Shown: piece by piece, positions 40,871 to 51,826 of the stretch | How positions within the stretch are numbered: the stretch's first letter is position 1 | Layout: every line of letters starts with the position of its first letter | Source of the DNA: Chrysomallon squamiferum | Lineage: Eukaryota > Mollusca > Gastropoda > Neomphalida > Peltospiridae | Reading direction: 5' to 3' | Length of the DNA stretch: 64,000 nt | Assembly (NCBI GenBank): GCA_012295275.1 | Contig: CM022677.1 | Coordinates: forward strand, 627,217 to 691,216 | Translations under genes and position numbers: made by a program | Notes under the pieces: model-generated | Told to the model about the DNA's origin: nothing | What the model saw: only the letters and a program-made list of their open reading frames with translations | Database searches by the model: none

Positions 40871-41520
40871 AAATATTAAGAAAAAAATAATTTACCGCCT
40901 TCATTTCCTTACACGGCTTATCTCCCTCTAAGAATTCTCGTTTCGTGTAGTCGTCGAAATTACCAGAGAAAAATAATCTCTAAATTCGATGCAAAGTTGC
41001 CGCCACGTTTGTGTGCTTGATTCCAAAAATTAATCTATACGGATTTAGTTTGAACTTGGTGCTGCCAAAAGAATTGTTGTGGTTTTTTTTTTCTTTTGGT
41101 TTATTTGCTTTTTTTCAATAGGGTTCAATACGTTTAATAAATGAGTTAGTTTTGCTGCAGTGAACAAAAAAAACGCATGCAAGACCAAGTCCACGGTACC
41201 GACGCACACTAGGCACACTGTCGTCTGTGGAGTCGGCTCGATCTTCCATTCGTAAAGATGTTTTCTGACTAACTGCAACAACAACAACAACAACAACAAC
41301 AACGTGTCTGATCATTTGATAAATTAAATCGTAATCGTCGTTATTTTCCATTAAGACAGAATTTAATCATTTTTTAATGTTCGAAGAGAACCTGGTCAAT
41401 TGTAAATGGGTAGGTTATTCGTCAATAGATGAGGCAACTGCCGAATTGTCTGTCATTTTAAAAGAAAAAGAAAAAAAGAAAAGAAGAAGAAAAAAACAAC
41501 AACAAGGAAACAAAAAGACG
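40871..41520. other. Spacer, no gene recognised
   Basis: Unique-looking except for (CAA)n at 41276-41301 and a purine-rich A/G stretch at 41460-41515. No supported ORF. Confidence 0.5.
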
Positions 41521-41587
41521 AACCGACGTCTATTTATCTTCGTTCTTCTTATTGCGTGCGCTGAATAACGACAACGATAATGATGGC

Positions 41588-41631
<44 letters not shown>

Positions 41632-41647
41632 TGATGATGATAATAAA

Positions 41648-41850
41648 ATCGAAATGAAAATACATTAATTATCGCGCCGTCGTGATCTCGCAATTCAATT
41701 TTACGTTGGAAGATACCTTTTTCGAACCGGCACGCGCACCCACGCCCGCACACGCACGCACGCACGCACACGCACATACACAGGCGTGTTCTGAAATAAC
41801 AAACATACGTACACACACAATCAGACATACACAACACGGTCACTCCAAAA
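41648..41850. repeat. Element S copy 2
   Basis: Preceded by (TAA)n/(TGA)n at 41590-41645; the core matches copy 1 closely (cgcgccgtcgtgatctcgc identical), then (CGCA)n and acacaacacggtcactcc at 41833-41850. It is followed by (GAAA)n at 41905-42030 and the 5S copy. Confidence 0.7.
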
Positions 41851-42034
41851 CCTGCGCCCACGCACACACTCGCTACCGATGTCAATTGGCTCTTGCTGTT
41901 GCTCTTAAAATAAGAAAGAAAGAAAGAAACAAAGAAAGTAAGAAAGAAAGAAACGAAGAAAGAAAGAAAGAAAGTAAGAAAGTAAGAAAGAAAGAAAAGA
42001 AAGAAAAAAAAAAAGAAAAGAAAAGAAAGAGGCG

Positions 42035-42153
42035 TGTCTACGGCACTCGGTGTTCCCAGGCGGTCACCCATCCAAGTACTGTCCGAACCCTGCGTTGCTT
42101 AACTTCGGTGATCGGACGAGAACCGGTGTTTTCAACGTGGTGTGGCCGTAGAC
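42035..42153 (-). rRNA. 5S rRNA gene copy
   Basis: Reverse complement reads GTCTACGGCCACACCACGTT at the 5' end and ends GAGTGCCGTAGACA, 119 nt. The two ends pair over nine bases (GTCTACGGC / GCCGTAGAC). The internal promoter is kept: GAAGTTAAGCAACG (box A region) and TACTTGGATGGGTGACCGC (box C region). The CAGGGTTCGGACAG helix differs from the animal 5S form I know and may mark a variant or decaying copy. A TATA-like GATAAATAG lies about 22-30 bp upstream (42183-42175), and a T-rich stretch with short TTTT runs follows the 3' end, as needed for Pol III stop. It is single here and sits among element S repeats, so it could be a dispersed copy. Confidence 0.88.
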
Positions 42154-42436
42154 GATCGCTTTAACGAACCGAAGTCTATTTATCTTTGTTGTTCTTATTG
42201 CGTGCGCTAAATAACGATGACGATGGCAATAATAATAATAATAATAATAATTAGTAGTAGTAGTAGTAGTAGTAGTAATAGCAGTAGTAGTAATAGTAGC
42301 GGTAATGATAATAATAGAAAGGTTTCGTACTTATCTTGTGTTCACGAGTCATTTTGCACGAAATTAGCATTATTGCTGTTGTTGTTGTTGGTGGTGGTGG
42401 TGGTGCTGCTGCTGCTGCTGTGTTGTTGCTGTTTTA

Positions 42437-42470
<34 letters not shown>

Positions 42471-42633
42471 TCATACTTATTATTATTATTAATAATTTTG
42501 TATGTTTCTTGGTTTGTTTGTTTGTTTGTTTGTTTGTTTGTTTGTTTGTTTATTTATTTATTTATTTATTTACTTACTTATTATTTTCTAAATGACTAAA
42601 AAAATAATAATAATAAAATACATAAAAAGGAAA
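42154..42633. other. Duplicated flank plus simple repeats
   Basis: 42163-42230 repeats 41518-41590 (acgaaccga.gtctatttatc and attgcgtgcgct). Then come (TAA)n, (TAG)n, (TTG)n, (TGC)n, (ATT)n, (TTTG)n and (TTTA)n tracts. No gene. Confidence 0.75.
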
Positions 42634-42723
42634 CATTGAAATTGAAATGCATTAATAATCGCGCCGTCGTGATGTGCCAATTCAGTTTCAGATTGGAAGA
42701 CACCTTTTTCAAACCGACGCACG

Positions 42724-42759
<36 letters not shown>

Positions 42760-42850
42760 TACAATACAATACAATACATACATACATACATACATACTTA
42801 CGCACACACGGTCGCACAAACATAAACACACGGTTCCCATGGCAGCGCTG
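42634..42850. repeat. Element S copy 3
   Basis: More diverged core (cgcgccgtcgtgatgtgcc, ttggaagacacctttttc) between (TAA)n and (CGCA)(CA)n, then (AATAC)n and (CATA)n units. Confidence 0.65.
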
Positions 42851-42857
42851 AGATGAA

Positions 42858-43331
42858 TGTTTGACATTGAATGCAGTTATAAAATGCATCAGCACTATAA
42901 AAGCTAATGCCAAATGTGAGCATCTTTTCAAACAATTTTGCAAGGATCAAAATGCAGACTATGTAAGATTATTACTTCATAGAGATGTAAGGTGGTTATC
43001 AAAGGGGAATTGCCTGAAAAGATTCATGGAATTATTTGATATTCTTAGTGAGTTCTTGGAAGACAAACCCTATATGACTCTGTTACTGACAGTTGATGGA
43101 AAAGCACTTGTCAGTTATTTAGCAGATATATTTGAAAAACTCAATGTCTTAAATAAGGAGCTCCAAGGAACAATTATGACTCTTGTTAATTCAAAGGCAA
43201 AGATGTTTGGCTTTATATCATTTCTGGAATTATCCCAAGAAAATATATCTGTCAAAAACTTTGAACAATTTTATTGGCTGAATACATATGAGGTAACAGA
43301 TGCTACTTGTCTTGTTTTACTGGCTGAATAA
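42858..43331 (+). pseudogene. hAT-type transposase, C-terminal fragment (ZBED/FAM200-like)
   Basis: Reads LNAVIKCISTIKANA, LLLHRDVRWLSKGNCLKR, LFDILSEFLEDK, YLADIFEKLNVLNKELQG, FISFLELSQENI. HRDVRWLSKGN and the YLADIF..LN..LQG segment are hallmarks of the hAT transposase core shared with the domesticated ZBED5/FAM200/SCAND3 group. Only about 130 residues remain: the BED finger, the first catalytic part and the dimerisation end are absent. The 5' edge abuts the CA/CATA repeats of element S copy 3. The last codons (YWLNTYEVTDATCLVLL) are already the first unit of the 46-bp satellite, so the coding end and the satellite are continuous. Confidence 0.75.
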
Positions 43332-46300
43332 ATGTGAGGTAACAGATGCTACTTGTCTTGTTTTACTGGCTGAATAAATGTGAGGTAACAGATGCTACTT
43401 GTCTTGTTTTACTGGCTGAATAAATGAATAAAGATGTGAGGTGAACAGATGCTACTTGTCTTGTTTTACTGGCTGAATAAATGTGAGGTAACAGATGCTA
43501 CTTGTCTTGTTTTACTGGCTGAATAAATGTGAGGTAACAGATGCTACTTGTTTTACTTGTTTGCTACTTGTTTTACTGAATAATACATGTGAGGTAACAG
43601 ATGCTACTTGTCTTGTTTTACTGGCTGAATAAATGTGAGGTAACAGATGCTACTTGTCTTGTTTTACTGGCTGAATAAATGTGAGGTAACAGATGCTACT
43701 TGTCTTGTTTTACTGGCTGAATAAATGTGAGGTAACAGATGCTGTATGTCTTGTTTTACTGGCTGAATAAATGTGAGGTAACAGATGCTACTTGTCTTGT
43801 TTTACTGACTGAATAAATGTGAGGTAACAGATGCTGTATGTCTTGTTTTACTGACTGAATAAATGTGAGGTAACAGATGCTGTATGTCTTGTTTTACTGA
43901 CTGAATAAATGTGAGGTAACAGATGCTACTTGTCTTGTTTTACTGACTGAATACATGTGAGGTAACAGATGCTGTATGTCTTGTTTTACTGGCTGAATAA
44001 ATTGTTTTACTTGTTTTACTGAATAAATGTGAGGTAACAGATGCTGTATGTCTTGTTTTACTGACTGAATAAATGTGAGGTAACAGATGCTACTTGTCTT
44101 GTTTTGTTTTACTGGCTGAATAAATGTGAGGTAACAGATGCTGACTGGCTGAATAAATGTGAGGTAACAGATGCTACTTGTCTTGTTTTACTGGCTGAAT
44201 AAATGTGAGGTAACAGATGCTACTTGTCTTGTTTTACTGGCTGAATAAATGTGAGGTAACAGATGCTACTTGTCTTGTTTTACTGGCTGAATAAATGTGA
44301 GGTAACAGATGCTACTTGTCTTGTTTTACTGGCTGAATAAATGTGAGGTAACAGATGCTACTTGTCTTGTTTTGAATAAATGTGAGGTGAATAAATCTTG
44401 TTTTACTGGAATAAATGTGAGATGCTGTATGTCTTGTTTTACTGGCTGAATAAATGTGAGGTAACAGATGCTACTTGTCTTGTTTTACTGGCTGAATAAA
44501 TGTGAGGTAACAGATGCTACTTGTGAATAAATGTGAGGTTTTGCTACTTGTTTTACTGAAATAAATGTGAGGTAACAGATGCTACTTGTCTTGTTTTACT
44601 GGCTGAATAAATGTGAGGTAACAGATGCTACTTGTCTTGTTTTACTGAATGAATAAATGTGTTTTACTGGTAACAGATGCTACTTGTCTTGTTTTACTGG
44701 CTGAATAAATGTGAGGTAACAGATGCTACTTGTCTTGTTTTACTGAATAAATGTGAATAAATGTGAGGTGAATAAAACAGATTCTACTTGTCTTGTTTTA
44801 CTGAATAAATGTGAGGTTGTCTTGTTTTACTGGCTGAATAAATGTGAGGTAACAGATGCTACTTGTCTTGTTTTACTGGCTGAATAAATGTGAGGTAACA
44901 GATGCTACTTGTCTTGTTTTACTGGCTGAATAAATGTGAGGTAACAGATGCTACTTGTCTTGTTTTACTGGCTGAATAAATGTGAGGTAACAGATGCTAC
45001 TTGTCTTGTTTTACTGGCTGAATAAATGTGAGGTAACAGATGCTACTTGTCTTGTTTTACTGGCTGAATAAATGTGAGGTAACAGATGCTACTTGTCTTG
45101 TTTTACTGGCTGAATAAATGTGAGGTAACAGATGCTACTTGTCTTGTTTTACTGGCTGAATAAATGTGAGGTAACAGATGCTACTTGTCTTGTTTTACTG
45201 ACTGAATAAATGTTGTACTTGTCTTGTTTTACTGACTGAATAAATGTGAGGTAACAGATGCTGTGTCTTGTTTTGTCTTGTTTTTTTACTGGCTGAATAA
45301 ATGTGAGGTAACAGATGCTGTATGTCTTGTTTTACTGACTGAATAAATGTTTGCTACTTGTCTTGTTTTACTGAATAAATGTGAGGTAACAGATGCTACT
45401 TGTCTTGTTTTACTGGCTGAATAAATGTGAGGTAAACAGAGATGCTGTTGTCTTGTTTTATGAATAAATGTGTCAGATTGTATGTCTTTGTTTTACTGAC
45501 TGAATAAATGTGAGGTAACAGATGCTGTATGTCTTGTTTTACTGACTGAATAAATGTGAGGTAACAGATGCTACTTGTCTTGTTTTACTGACTGAATACA
45601 TGTGAGGTAACAGATGCTACTTGTCTTGTTTTACTGACTGAATACATGTGAGGTAACAGATGCTACTTGTCTTGTTTTACTGGCTGAATAAATGTGAGGT
45701 AACAGATGCTACTTGTCTTGTTTTACTGGCTGAATAAATGTGAGGTAACAGATGCTACTTGTCTTGTTTTACTGAATAAATGTGAGGTAACAGATGCTAC
45801 TTGTCTTGTTTTACTGACTGAATAAATGTGAGGTAACAGATGCTACTTGTCTTGTTTTACTGGCTGAATAAATGTGAGGTAACAGATGCTGTATGTCTTG
45901 TTTTACTGACTGAATACATGTGAGGTAACAGATGCTACTTGTCTTGTTTTACTGGCTGAATAAATGTGAGGTAACAGATGCTACTTGTTTTACTTGTTTT
46001 ACTGCTACTGAATAAATGTGAGGTAACAGATGCTACTTGTCTTGTTTTGGCTGAATAAATGAATAAAGATGCTGTCTTGTTTTACTGGCTGAATAAATGT
46101 GAGGTAACAGATGCTGTATGTCTTGTTTTACTGACTGAATAAATGTGAGGTAACAGATGCTACTTGTCTTGTTTTACTGGCTGAATAAATGTGAGGTAAC
46201 AGATGCTGTATGTCTTGTTTTACTGACTGAATAAATGTGAGGTAACAGATGCTACTTGTCTTGTTTTACTGGCTGAATAAATGTGAGGTAACAGATGCTA

Positions 46301-48800
46301 CTTGTCTTGTTTTACTGGCTGAATAAATGTGAGGTAACAGATGCTACTTGTCTTGTTTTACTGGCTGAATAAATGTGAGGTAACAGATGCTACTTGTCTT
46401 GTTTTACTGACTGAATACATGTGAGGTAACAGATGCTGTTTCTTGTTTTACTGGCTGAATAAATGTGAGGTAACAGATGCTACTTGTCTTGTTTTACTGG
46501 CTGAATAAATGTGAGGTAACAGATGCTACTTGTCTTGTTTTACTGGCTGAATAAATGTGAGGTAACAGATGCTGTATGTCTTGTTTTACTGGCTGAATAA
46601 ATGTGAGGTAACAGATGCTGTATGTCTTGTTTTACTGGCTGAATAAATGTGAGGTAACAGATGCTGTATGTCTTGTTTTACTGGCTGAATAAATGTGAGG
46701 TAACAGATGCTACTTGTCTTGTTTTACTGACTGAATAAATGTGAGGTAACAGATGCTACTTGTCTTGTTTTACTGACTGAATAAATGTGAGGTAACAGAT
46801 GCTACTTGTCTTGTTTTACTGGCTGAATAAATGTGAGGTAACAGATGCTGTATGTCTTGTTTTACTGACTGAATACATGTGAAGTAACAGATGCTACTTG
46901 TCTTGTTTTACTGGCTGAATAAATGTGAGGTAACAGATGCTACTTGTCTTGTTTTACTGGCTGAATAAATGTGAGGTAACAGATGCTGTATGTCTTGTTT
47001 TACTGACTGAATAAATGTGAGGTAACAGATGCTGTATGTCTTGTTTTACTGACTGAATAAATGTGAGGTAACAGATGCTACTTGTCTTGTTTTACTGGCT
47101 GAATAAATGTGAGGTAACAGATGCTACTTGTCTTGTTTTACTGGCTGAATAAATGTGAGGTAACAGATGCTACTTGTCTTGTTTTACTGGCTGAATAAAT
47201 GTGAGGTAACAGATGCTGTATGTCTTGTTTTACTGGCTGAATAAATGTGAGGTAACAGATGCTACTTGTCTTGTTTTACTGGCTGAATAAATGTGAGGTA
47301 ACAGATGCTACTTGTCTTGTTTTACTGGCTGAATAAATGTGAGGTAACAGATGCTACTTGTCTTGTTTTACTGACTGAATAAATGTGAGGTAACTTGTTT
47401 TACTGGCTGAATAAATGTGAGGTAACAGATGCTACTTGTCTTGTTTTACTGGCTGAATAAATGTGAGGTAACAGATGCTACTTGTCTTGTTTTACTGGCT
47501 GAATAAATGTGAGGTAACAGATGCTGTATGTCTTGTTTTACTGACTGAATAAATGTGAGGTAACAGATGCTACTTGTCTTGTTTTACTGGCTGAATAAAT
47601 GTGAGGTAACAGATGCTAACATGTGAGGTAACAGATGCTGTATGTCTTGTTTTACTGACTGAATAAATGTGAGGTAACAGATGCTGTTGTCTTGTTTTAC
47701 TGGCTGAATAAATGAATAACAGATGTGTCTTGTTTTACTGACTGAATAACAGATTGTTGTCTTGTTTTACTGACTGAATACATGTGAGGTAACAGATGCT
47801 GTATGTCTTGTTTTACTGACTGAATACATGTGAGGTAACAGATGCTACTTGTCTTGTTTTACTGACTGAATACATGTGAGGTAACAGATGCTACTTGTCT
47901 TGTTTTACTGGCTGAATAAATGTGAGGTAACAGATGCTACTTGTCTTGTTTTACTGGCTGAATAAATGTGAGGTAACAGATGCTACTTGTCTTGTTTTAC
48001 TGGCTGAATAAATGTGAGGTAACAGATGCTACTTGTCTTGTTTTACTGACTGAATACATGTGAGGTAACAGATGCTAACTTGTTTTATGCTGAATAAATG
48101 TCTTGTTTTTTACTGACTGAATAAATGGTAACAGATGCTACTTGTCTTGTTTTACTGAATAAATGTGAGGTAACAGATGCTGTATGTCTTGTTTTACTGG
48201 CTGAATAAATGTGAGGTAACAGATGCTACTTGTCTTGTTTTACTGACTGAATAAATGTGAGGTAACAGATGCTACTTGTCTTGTTTTACTGACTGAATAC
48301 ATGTGAGGTAACAGATGCTGTATGTCTTGTTTTACTGACTGAATAAATGTGAGGTAACAGATGCTACTTGTCTTGTTTTACTGACTGAATACATGTGAGG
48401 TAACAGATGCTACTTGTCTTGTTTTACTGGCTGAATAAATGTGAGGTAACAGATGCTACTTGTCTTGTTTTACTGGCTGAATAAAACAGATGCTGTCTTG
48501 TTTTACTGGCTGAATAAATGTGAGGTAACAGATGCTACTTGTCTTGTTTTACTGGCTGAATAAATGTGAGGTAACAGATGCTACTTGTCTTGTTTTACTG
48601 AATAAATGTGAGGTAACTGAATAAATAAATGTGAGGTAACAGATGCTACTTGTCTTGTTTTACTGGCTGAATAAATGTGAGGTAACAGATGCTACTTGTC
48701 TTGTTTTAAATAAATGTGAGGTAACAGATGCTACTTGTCTTGTTTTACTGGCTGAATAAATGTGAGGTAACAGATGCTACTTGTCTTGTTTTACTGGATG
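43271..48800. repeat. 46-bp satellite array, about 120 units, ending in a gap
   Basis: The unit has gaataaatgtgaggtaac, agatgctacttgtcttg and ttttactggct as consecutive parts. Recurrent variants are tgctgtatgtc for tgctacttgtc, actgactg for actggctg, and gaatacatg for gaataaatg. Broken or fused units are scattered, for example near 43550, 44370, 44530, 45280, 46010, 47690 and 48090. The array is cut at the 200-N gap, so its real length is unknown. Each full unit contains AATAAA. It starts inside the hAT fragment and has no recognisable end. Confidence 0.95.
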
Positions 48801-49000
48801 NNNNNNNNNNNNNNNNNNNNNNNNNNNNNNNNNNNNNNNNNNNNNNNNNNNNNNNNNNNNNNNNNNNNNNNNNNNNNNNNNNNNNNNNNNNNNNNNNNNN
48901 NNNNNNNNNNNNNNNNNNNNNNNNNNNNNNNNNNNNNNNNNNNNNNNNNNNNNNNNNNNNNNNNNNNNNNNNNNNNNNNNNNNNNNNNNNNNNNNNNNNN
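48801..49000. other. Scaffold gap, 200 N
   Basis: Exactly 200 N at the end of the satellite. ORFs crossing it are meaningless. Confidence 0.98.
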
Positions 49001-49115
49001 GATCAAAGATGGAAGGATGGAAAACTATTTTTACGTGCCTACGTCCAATTCAAGGTTCAGGCACGCCTATCACGGATCCGATCTCTGGGATTGCCAGGGA
49101 TGGGTTCCGGGACAG
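49001..49115. other. Short unique segment after gap
   Basis: No gene recognised. It includes cctatcacggatccgatctc and no satellite unit, so the satellite ends inside the gap. Confidence 0.5.
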
Positions 49116-49290
49116 GAGAGGGGAAGGGGAAGGGGAAGGGGAAGGGGAAGCGAAAGGGGAAGGGAAAGGGGTAGGGGAGCGAAAGGGGAAGGGAAAGGGG
49201 AAGGGGAACGAAAGGGGAAGGGAAAGGGGAAGGGGAGCGAAAGGGGAAGGGGAAGGGAAAAGGGAAGGGAAAAGGGAAGGGGACGGGGAC
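49116..49290. repeat. (GGGGAA)n-type hexanucleotide repeat
   Basis: Repeated GGGGAA with GCGAAA and GGGAAA variants on the plus strand. Runs of four G separated by two A fit G-quadruplex formation. The long ORFs of Gly/Lys/Glu or Pro/Phe/Ser are artefacts. Confidence 0.9.
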
Positions 49291-49493
49291 GGTGAAGGTG
49301 CATTTGAAGTGGGCCATTTGGAATAAACCTTTGAGTGGTTTTTAGTCAATTGTTTGAGGGGTTTTATTTATTTATATTTATTTATTTATTTGTTTATTTA
49401 TTTATTTATTTACTTAGTTTTTACTATTATATAACGAGAGAGAGAGGAAAGGAGGAGAACAAAAAAAACCTCGTAGTTCATCGAGTCGGGCAC
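49291..49493. other. Spacer with TTTA tract
   Basis: TTTA units at 49365-49411, then agagagagaggaaagg and unique-looking sequence up to the minisatellite. Confidence 0.6.
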
Positions 49494-50737
49494 GTTTTTG
49501 TTGTTGTTAGCGTCGCGTTGTTGTATGTTTTTGTTGTTAGCGTCGCGTTGTTGTATGTTTTTGTTGTTGTTAGCGTCGCGTTGTTGTATGTTTTTGTTGT
49601 TGTTAGCGTCGCGTTGTTGTATGTTTTTGTTGTTGTTAGCGTCGCGTTGTTGTATGTTTTTGTTGTTGTTAGCGTCGCGTTGTTGTATGTTTTTGTTGTT
49701 GTTAGCGTCGCGTTGTTGTATGTTTTGTTGTTGTTAGCGTCGCGTTGTTGTATGTTTTTGTTGTTAGCGTCGCGTTGTTGTATGTTTTTGTTGTTAGCGT
49801 CGCGTTGTTGTATGTTTTTGTTGTTGTTAGCTTCGCGTTGTTGTATGTTTTTGTTGTTGTTAGCGTCGCGTTGTTGTATGTTTTTGTTGTTAGCGTCGCG
49901 TTGTTGTATGTTTTTGTTGTTGTTAGCGTCGCGTTGTTGTATGTTTTTGTTGTTAGCGTCGCGTTTTTGTTGTTAGCGTCGCGTTGTTGTATGTTTTTGT
50001 TGTTGTTAGCTTCGCGTTGTTGTATGTTTTTGTTGTTGTTAGCGTCGCGTTGTTGTATGTTTTTGTTGTTAGCGTCGCGTTGTTGTATGTTTTTGTTGTT
50101 AGCGTCGCGTTGTTGTATGTTTTTGTTGTTGTTAGCTTCGCGTTGTTGTATGTTTTTGTTGTTGTTAGCGTCGCGTTGTTGTATGTTTTTGTTGTTGTTA
50201 GCGTCGCGTTGTTGTATGTTTTTGTTGTTGTTAGCGTCGCGTTGTTGTATGTTTTTGTTGTTAGCGTCGCGTTGTTGTATGTTTTGTTGTTAGCGTCGCG
50301 TTGTTGTATGTTTTTTGTTGTTGTTAGCTTCGCGTTGTTGTATGTTTTTGTTGTTGTTAGCGTCGCGTTGTTGTATGTTTTTGTTGTTAGCGTCGCGTTG
50401 TTGTATGTTTTTGTTGTTAGCGTCGCGTTGTTGTATGTTTTTGTTGTTGTTAGCTTCGCGTTGTTGTATGTTTTTGTTGTTGTTAGCGTCGCGTTGTTGT
50501 ATGTTTTTGTTGTTGTTAGCGTCGCGTTGTTGTATGTTTTGTTGTTGTTAGCGTCGCGTTGTTGTATGTTTTGTTGTTGTTAGCGTCGCGTTGTTGTATG
50601 TTTTTGTTGTTGTTAGCGTCGCGTTGTTGTATGTTTTTGTTGTTGTTAGCGTCGCGTTGTTGTATGTTTTTGTTGTTGTTAGCGTCGCGTTGTTGTATGG
50701 TTTTGTTGTTGTTAGCGTCGCGTTGTTGTATGTTTTT
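49494..50737. repeat. 33/30-bp minisatellite with CpG core, about 39 units
   Basis: The unit is tagcgtcgcgttgttgtatg plus tttttgttgttgt, with forms that have one GTT less (30 bp) or an occasional lost T. The variant agcttcgcg recurs at regular intervals, and a block of about 290 bp is itself repeated (compare 49820-50110 with 50005-50300 and 50320-50500). Units divisible by three give long open frames on both strands that are not genes. Confidence 0.92.
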
Positions 50738-51160
50738 GGAGTTGTTTGGCCGCAGATCTGTCAAAAGGGAGGTTACCAGTTGGTTCTGGGGTTAGACAGG
50801 GATATGTTTATTTTATGTAGTATTTTATGAAATTGTCTCTGTGTTTATATTTTGATTTTTGTTGCTTCCACGTATCTGATTATGAGGTTGTCTTCTTGTT
50901 TTTTTAAGTGTTTGGGAGGGTTGAAAATGTCAACTGGAGTAAATCTGACTTTGATGTTTGTTAAAGCTGTGTTTAGTTTGCATCTGTCCTTGTACTCGAA
51001 GGTGACTTGTGTCCTCTGTAGTTGATACAGTTTCTGATGTCGATAATCTCTCTAATGTACTGGGAGCTGCCGAATTTGAGTTTGTGCAGAGCTTGCAGTG
51101 AGCTGAAGGAGTCAGTCAGTATGATGTATTTCTTTTTCGTGTGTGTGACATAAGTTTGAG

Positions 51161-51826
51161 TTAGGACCCATTTAAGTGTTGTGAGAGAATAGCTATTAGT
51201 TCCGTAGTAAAGACGGATAGGTTGTTAGACAGTCTACTTTTGTAGTTGAAAGGTAGGTCGGGTAGTTCCGGCCTGATATGAGAGGCCATGCCTATTCTTC
51301 CCGTGAGAGGGTCTTTGGAGCTGTCTGTATAGACCTGTATGAAGTCCGAGTAGTGGTCGCTTAATGCTGCTCTAAAAATTACGTTTTTAAATGGGTCGTG
51401 TTCCGTCTTCGATACTTCCTGTCTAAGCGTTAGAGGTATGTCTAATTGTTTTATTGTCCATGGGGGTTCTAAGGGTGGAGGGTTGTTTTCGAGTTCTAGG
51501 TCCAGTAGTTTTAGTCTGTTTGCTGTCCTGTGTGTGATATTAAGTGATGCTTCTCTGTCGTTGATGTAGGGTAGGCTGTTTGGGATTATTGTGTTTATGG
51601 GATGGGTGGGGATTAGATTTTTGATTTTGAACCAGTGTTTGAGACACTGTGTGCTGCGTCGGGTTCGCAGCGGTAGCATGTTCAGTTCCACAAACAGACT
51701 GTCCGTCGGTGAGCCTGGGAAGACCCTGGCAACAATTCTTAGTGCCTTGTTGTATACCGTGTCCAGTCGGTTTAGTTGGTATTCAGACACACGCTGAACG
51801 CCTGGGACCCATACTGGAGTCTTCAC
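51161..51826 (-). pseudogene. LINE-B ORF2, thumb region and RNase H
   Basis: From 51826: VSEYQLNRLDTVYNKALRIV, then FPGSPTDSLFVELNMLPL, the post-RT segment of I-group elements. RNase H begins with FIQVYTDSSKDP, with Ser for the Gly of the usual TDGS; SVFTTELIAIL supplies the Glu. A stop follows at HLNGS, before the second Asp and His segments. Beyond it the minus strand still has LINE-like phrases (TPSAHCKLCTNSNSA) up to about 51040 with several stops. Confidence 0.65.

Noticed and set aside
43271-48800. CRISPR-like array of 46-bp repeats
   Set aside because: There are no spacers between units and the genome is eukaryotic; it is a simple satellite.
48728-49326. ORFs running through the gap at 48801-49000
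   Set aside because: They consist of satellite, N and GGGGAA repeat.
49335-50795. Several overlapping ORFs up to 213 codons (VFVVVSVALLY and LLLASRCCMF repeats)
   Set aside because: The 33/30-bp unit is a multiple of three, so every frame stays open; no conserved domain or start context.
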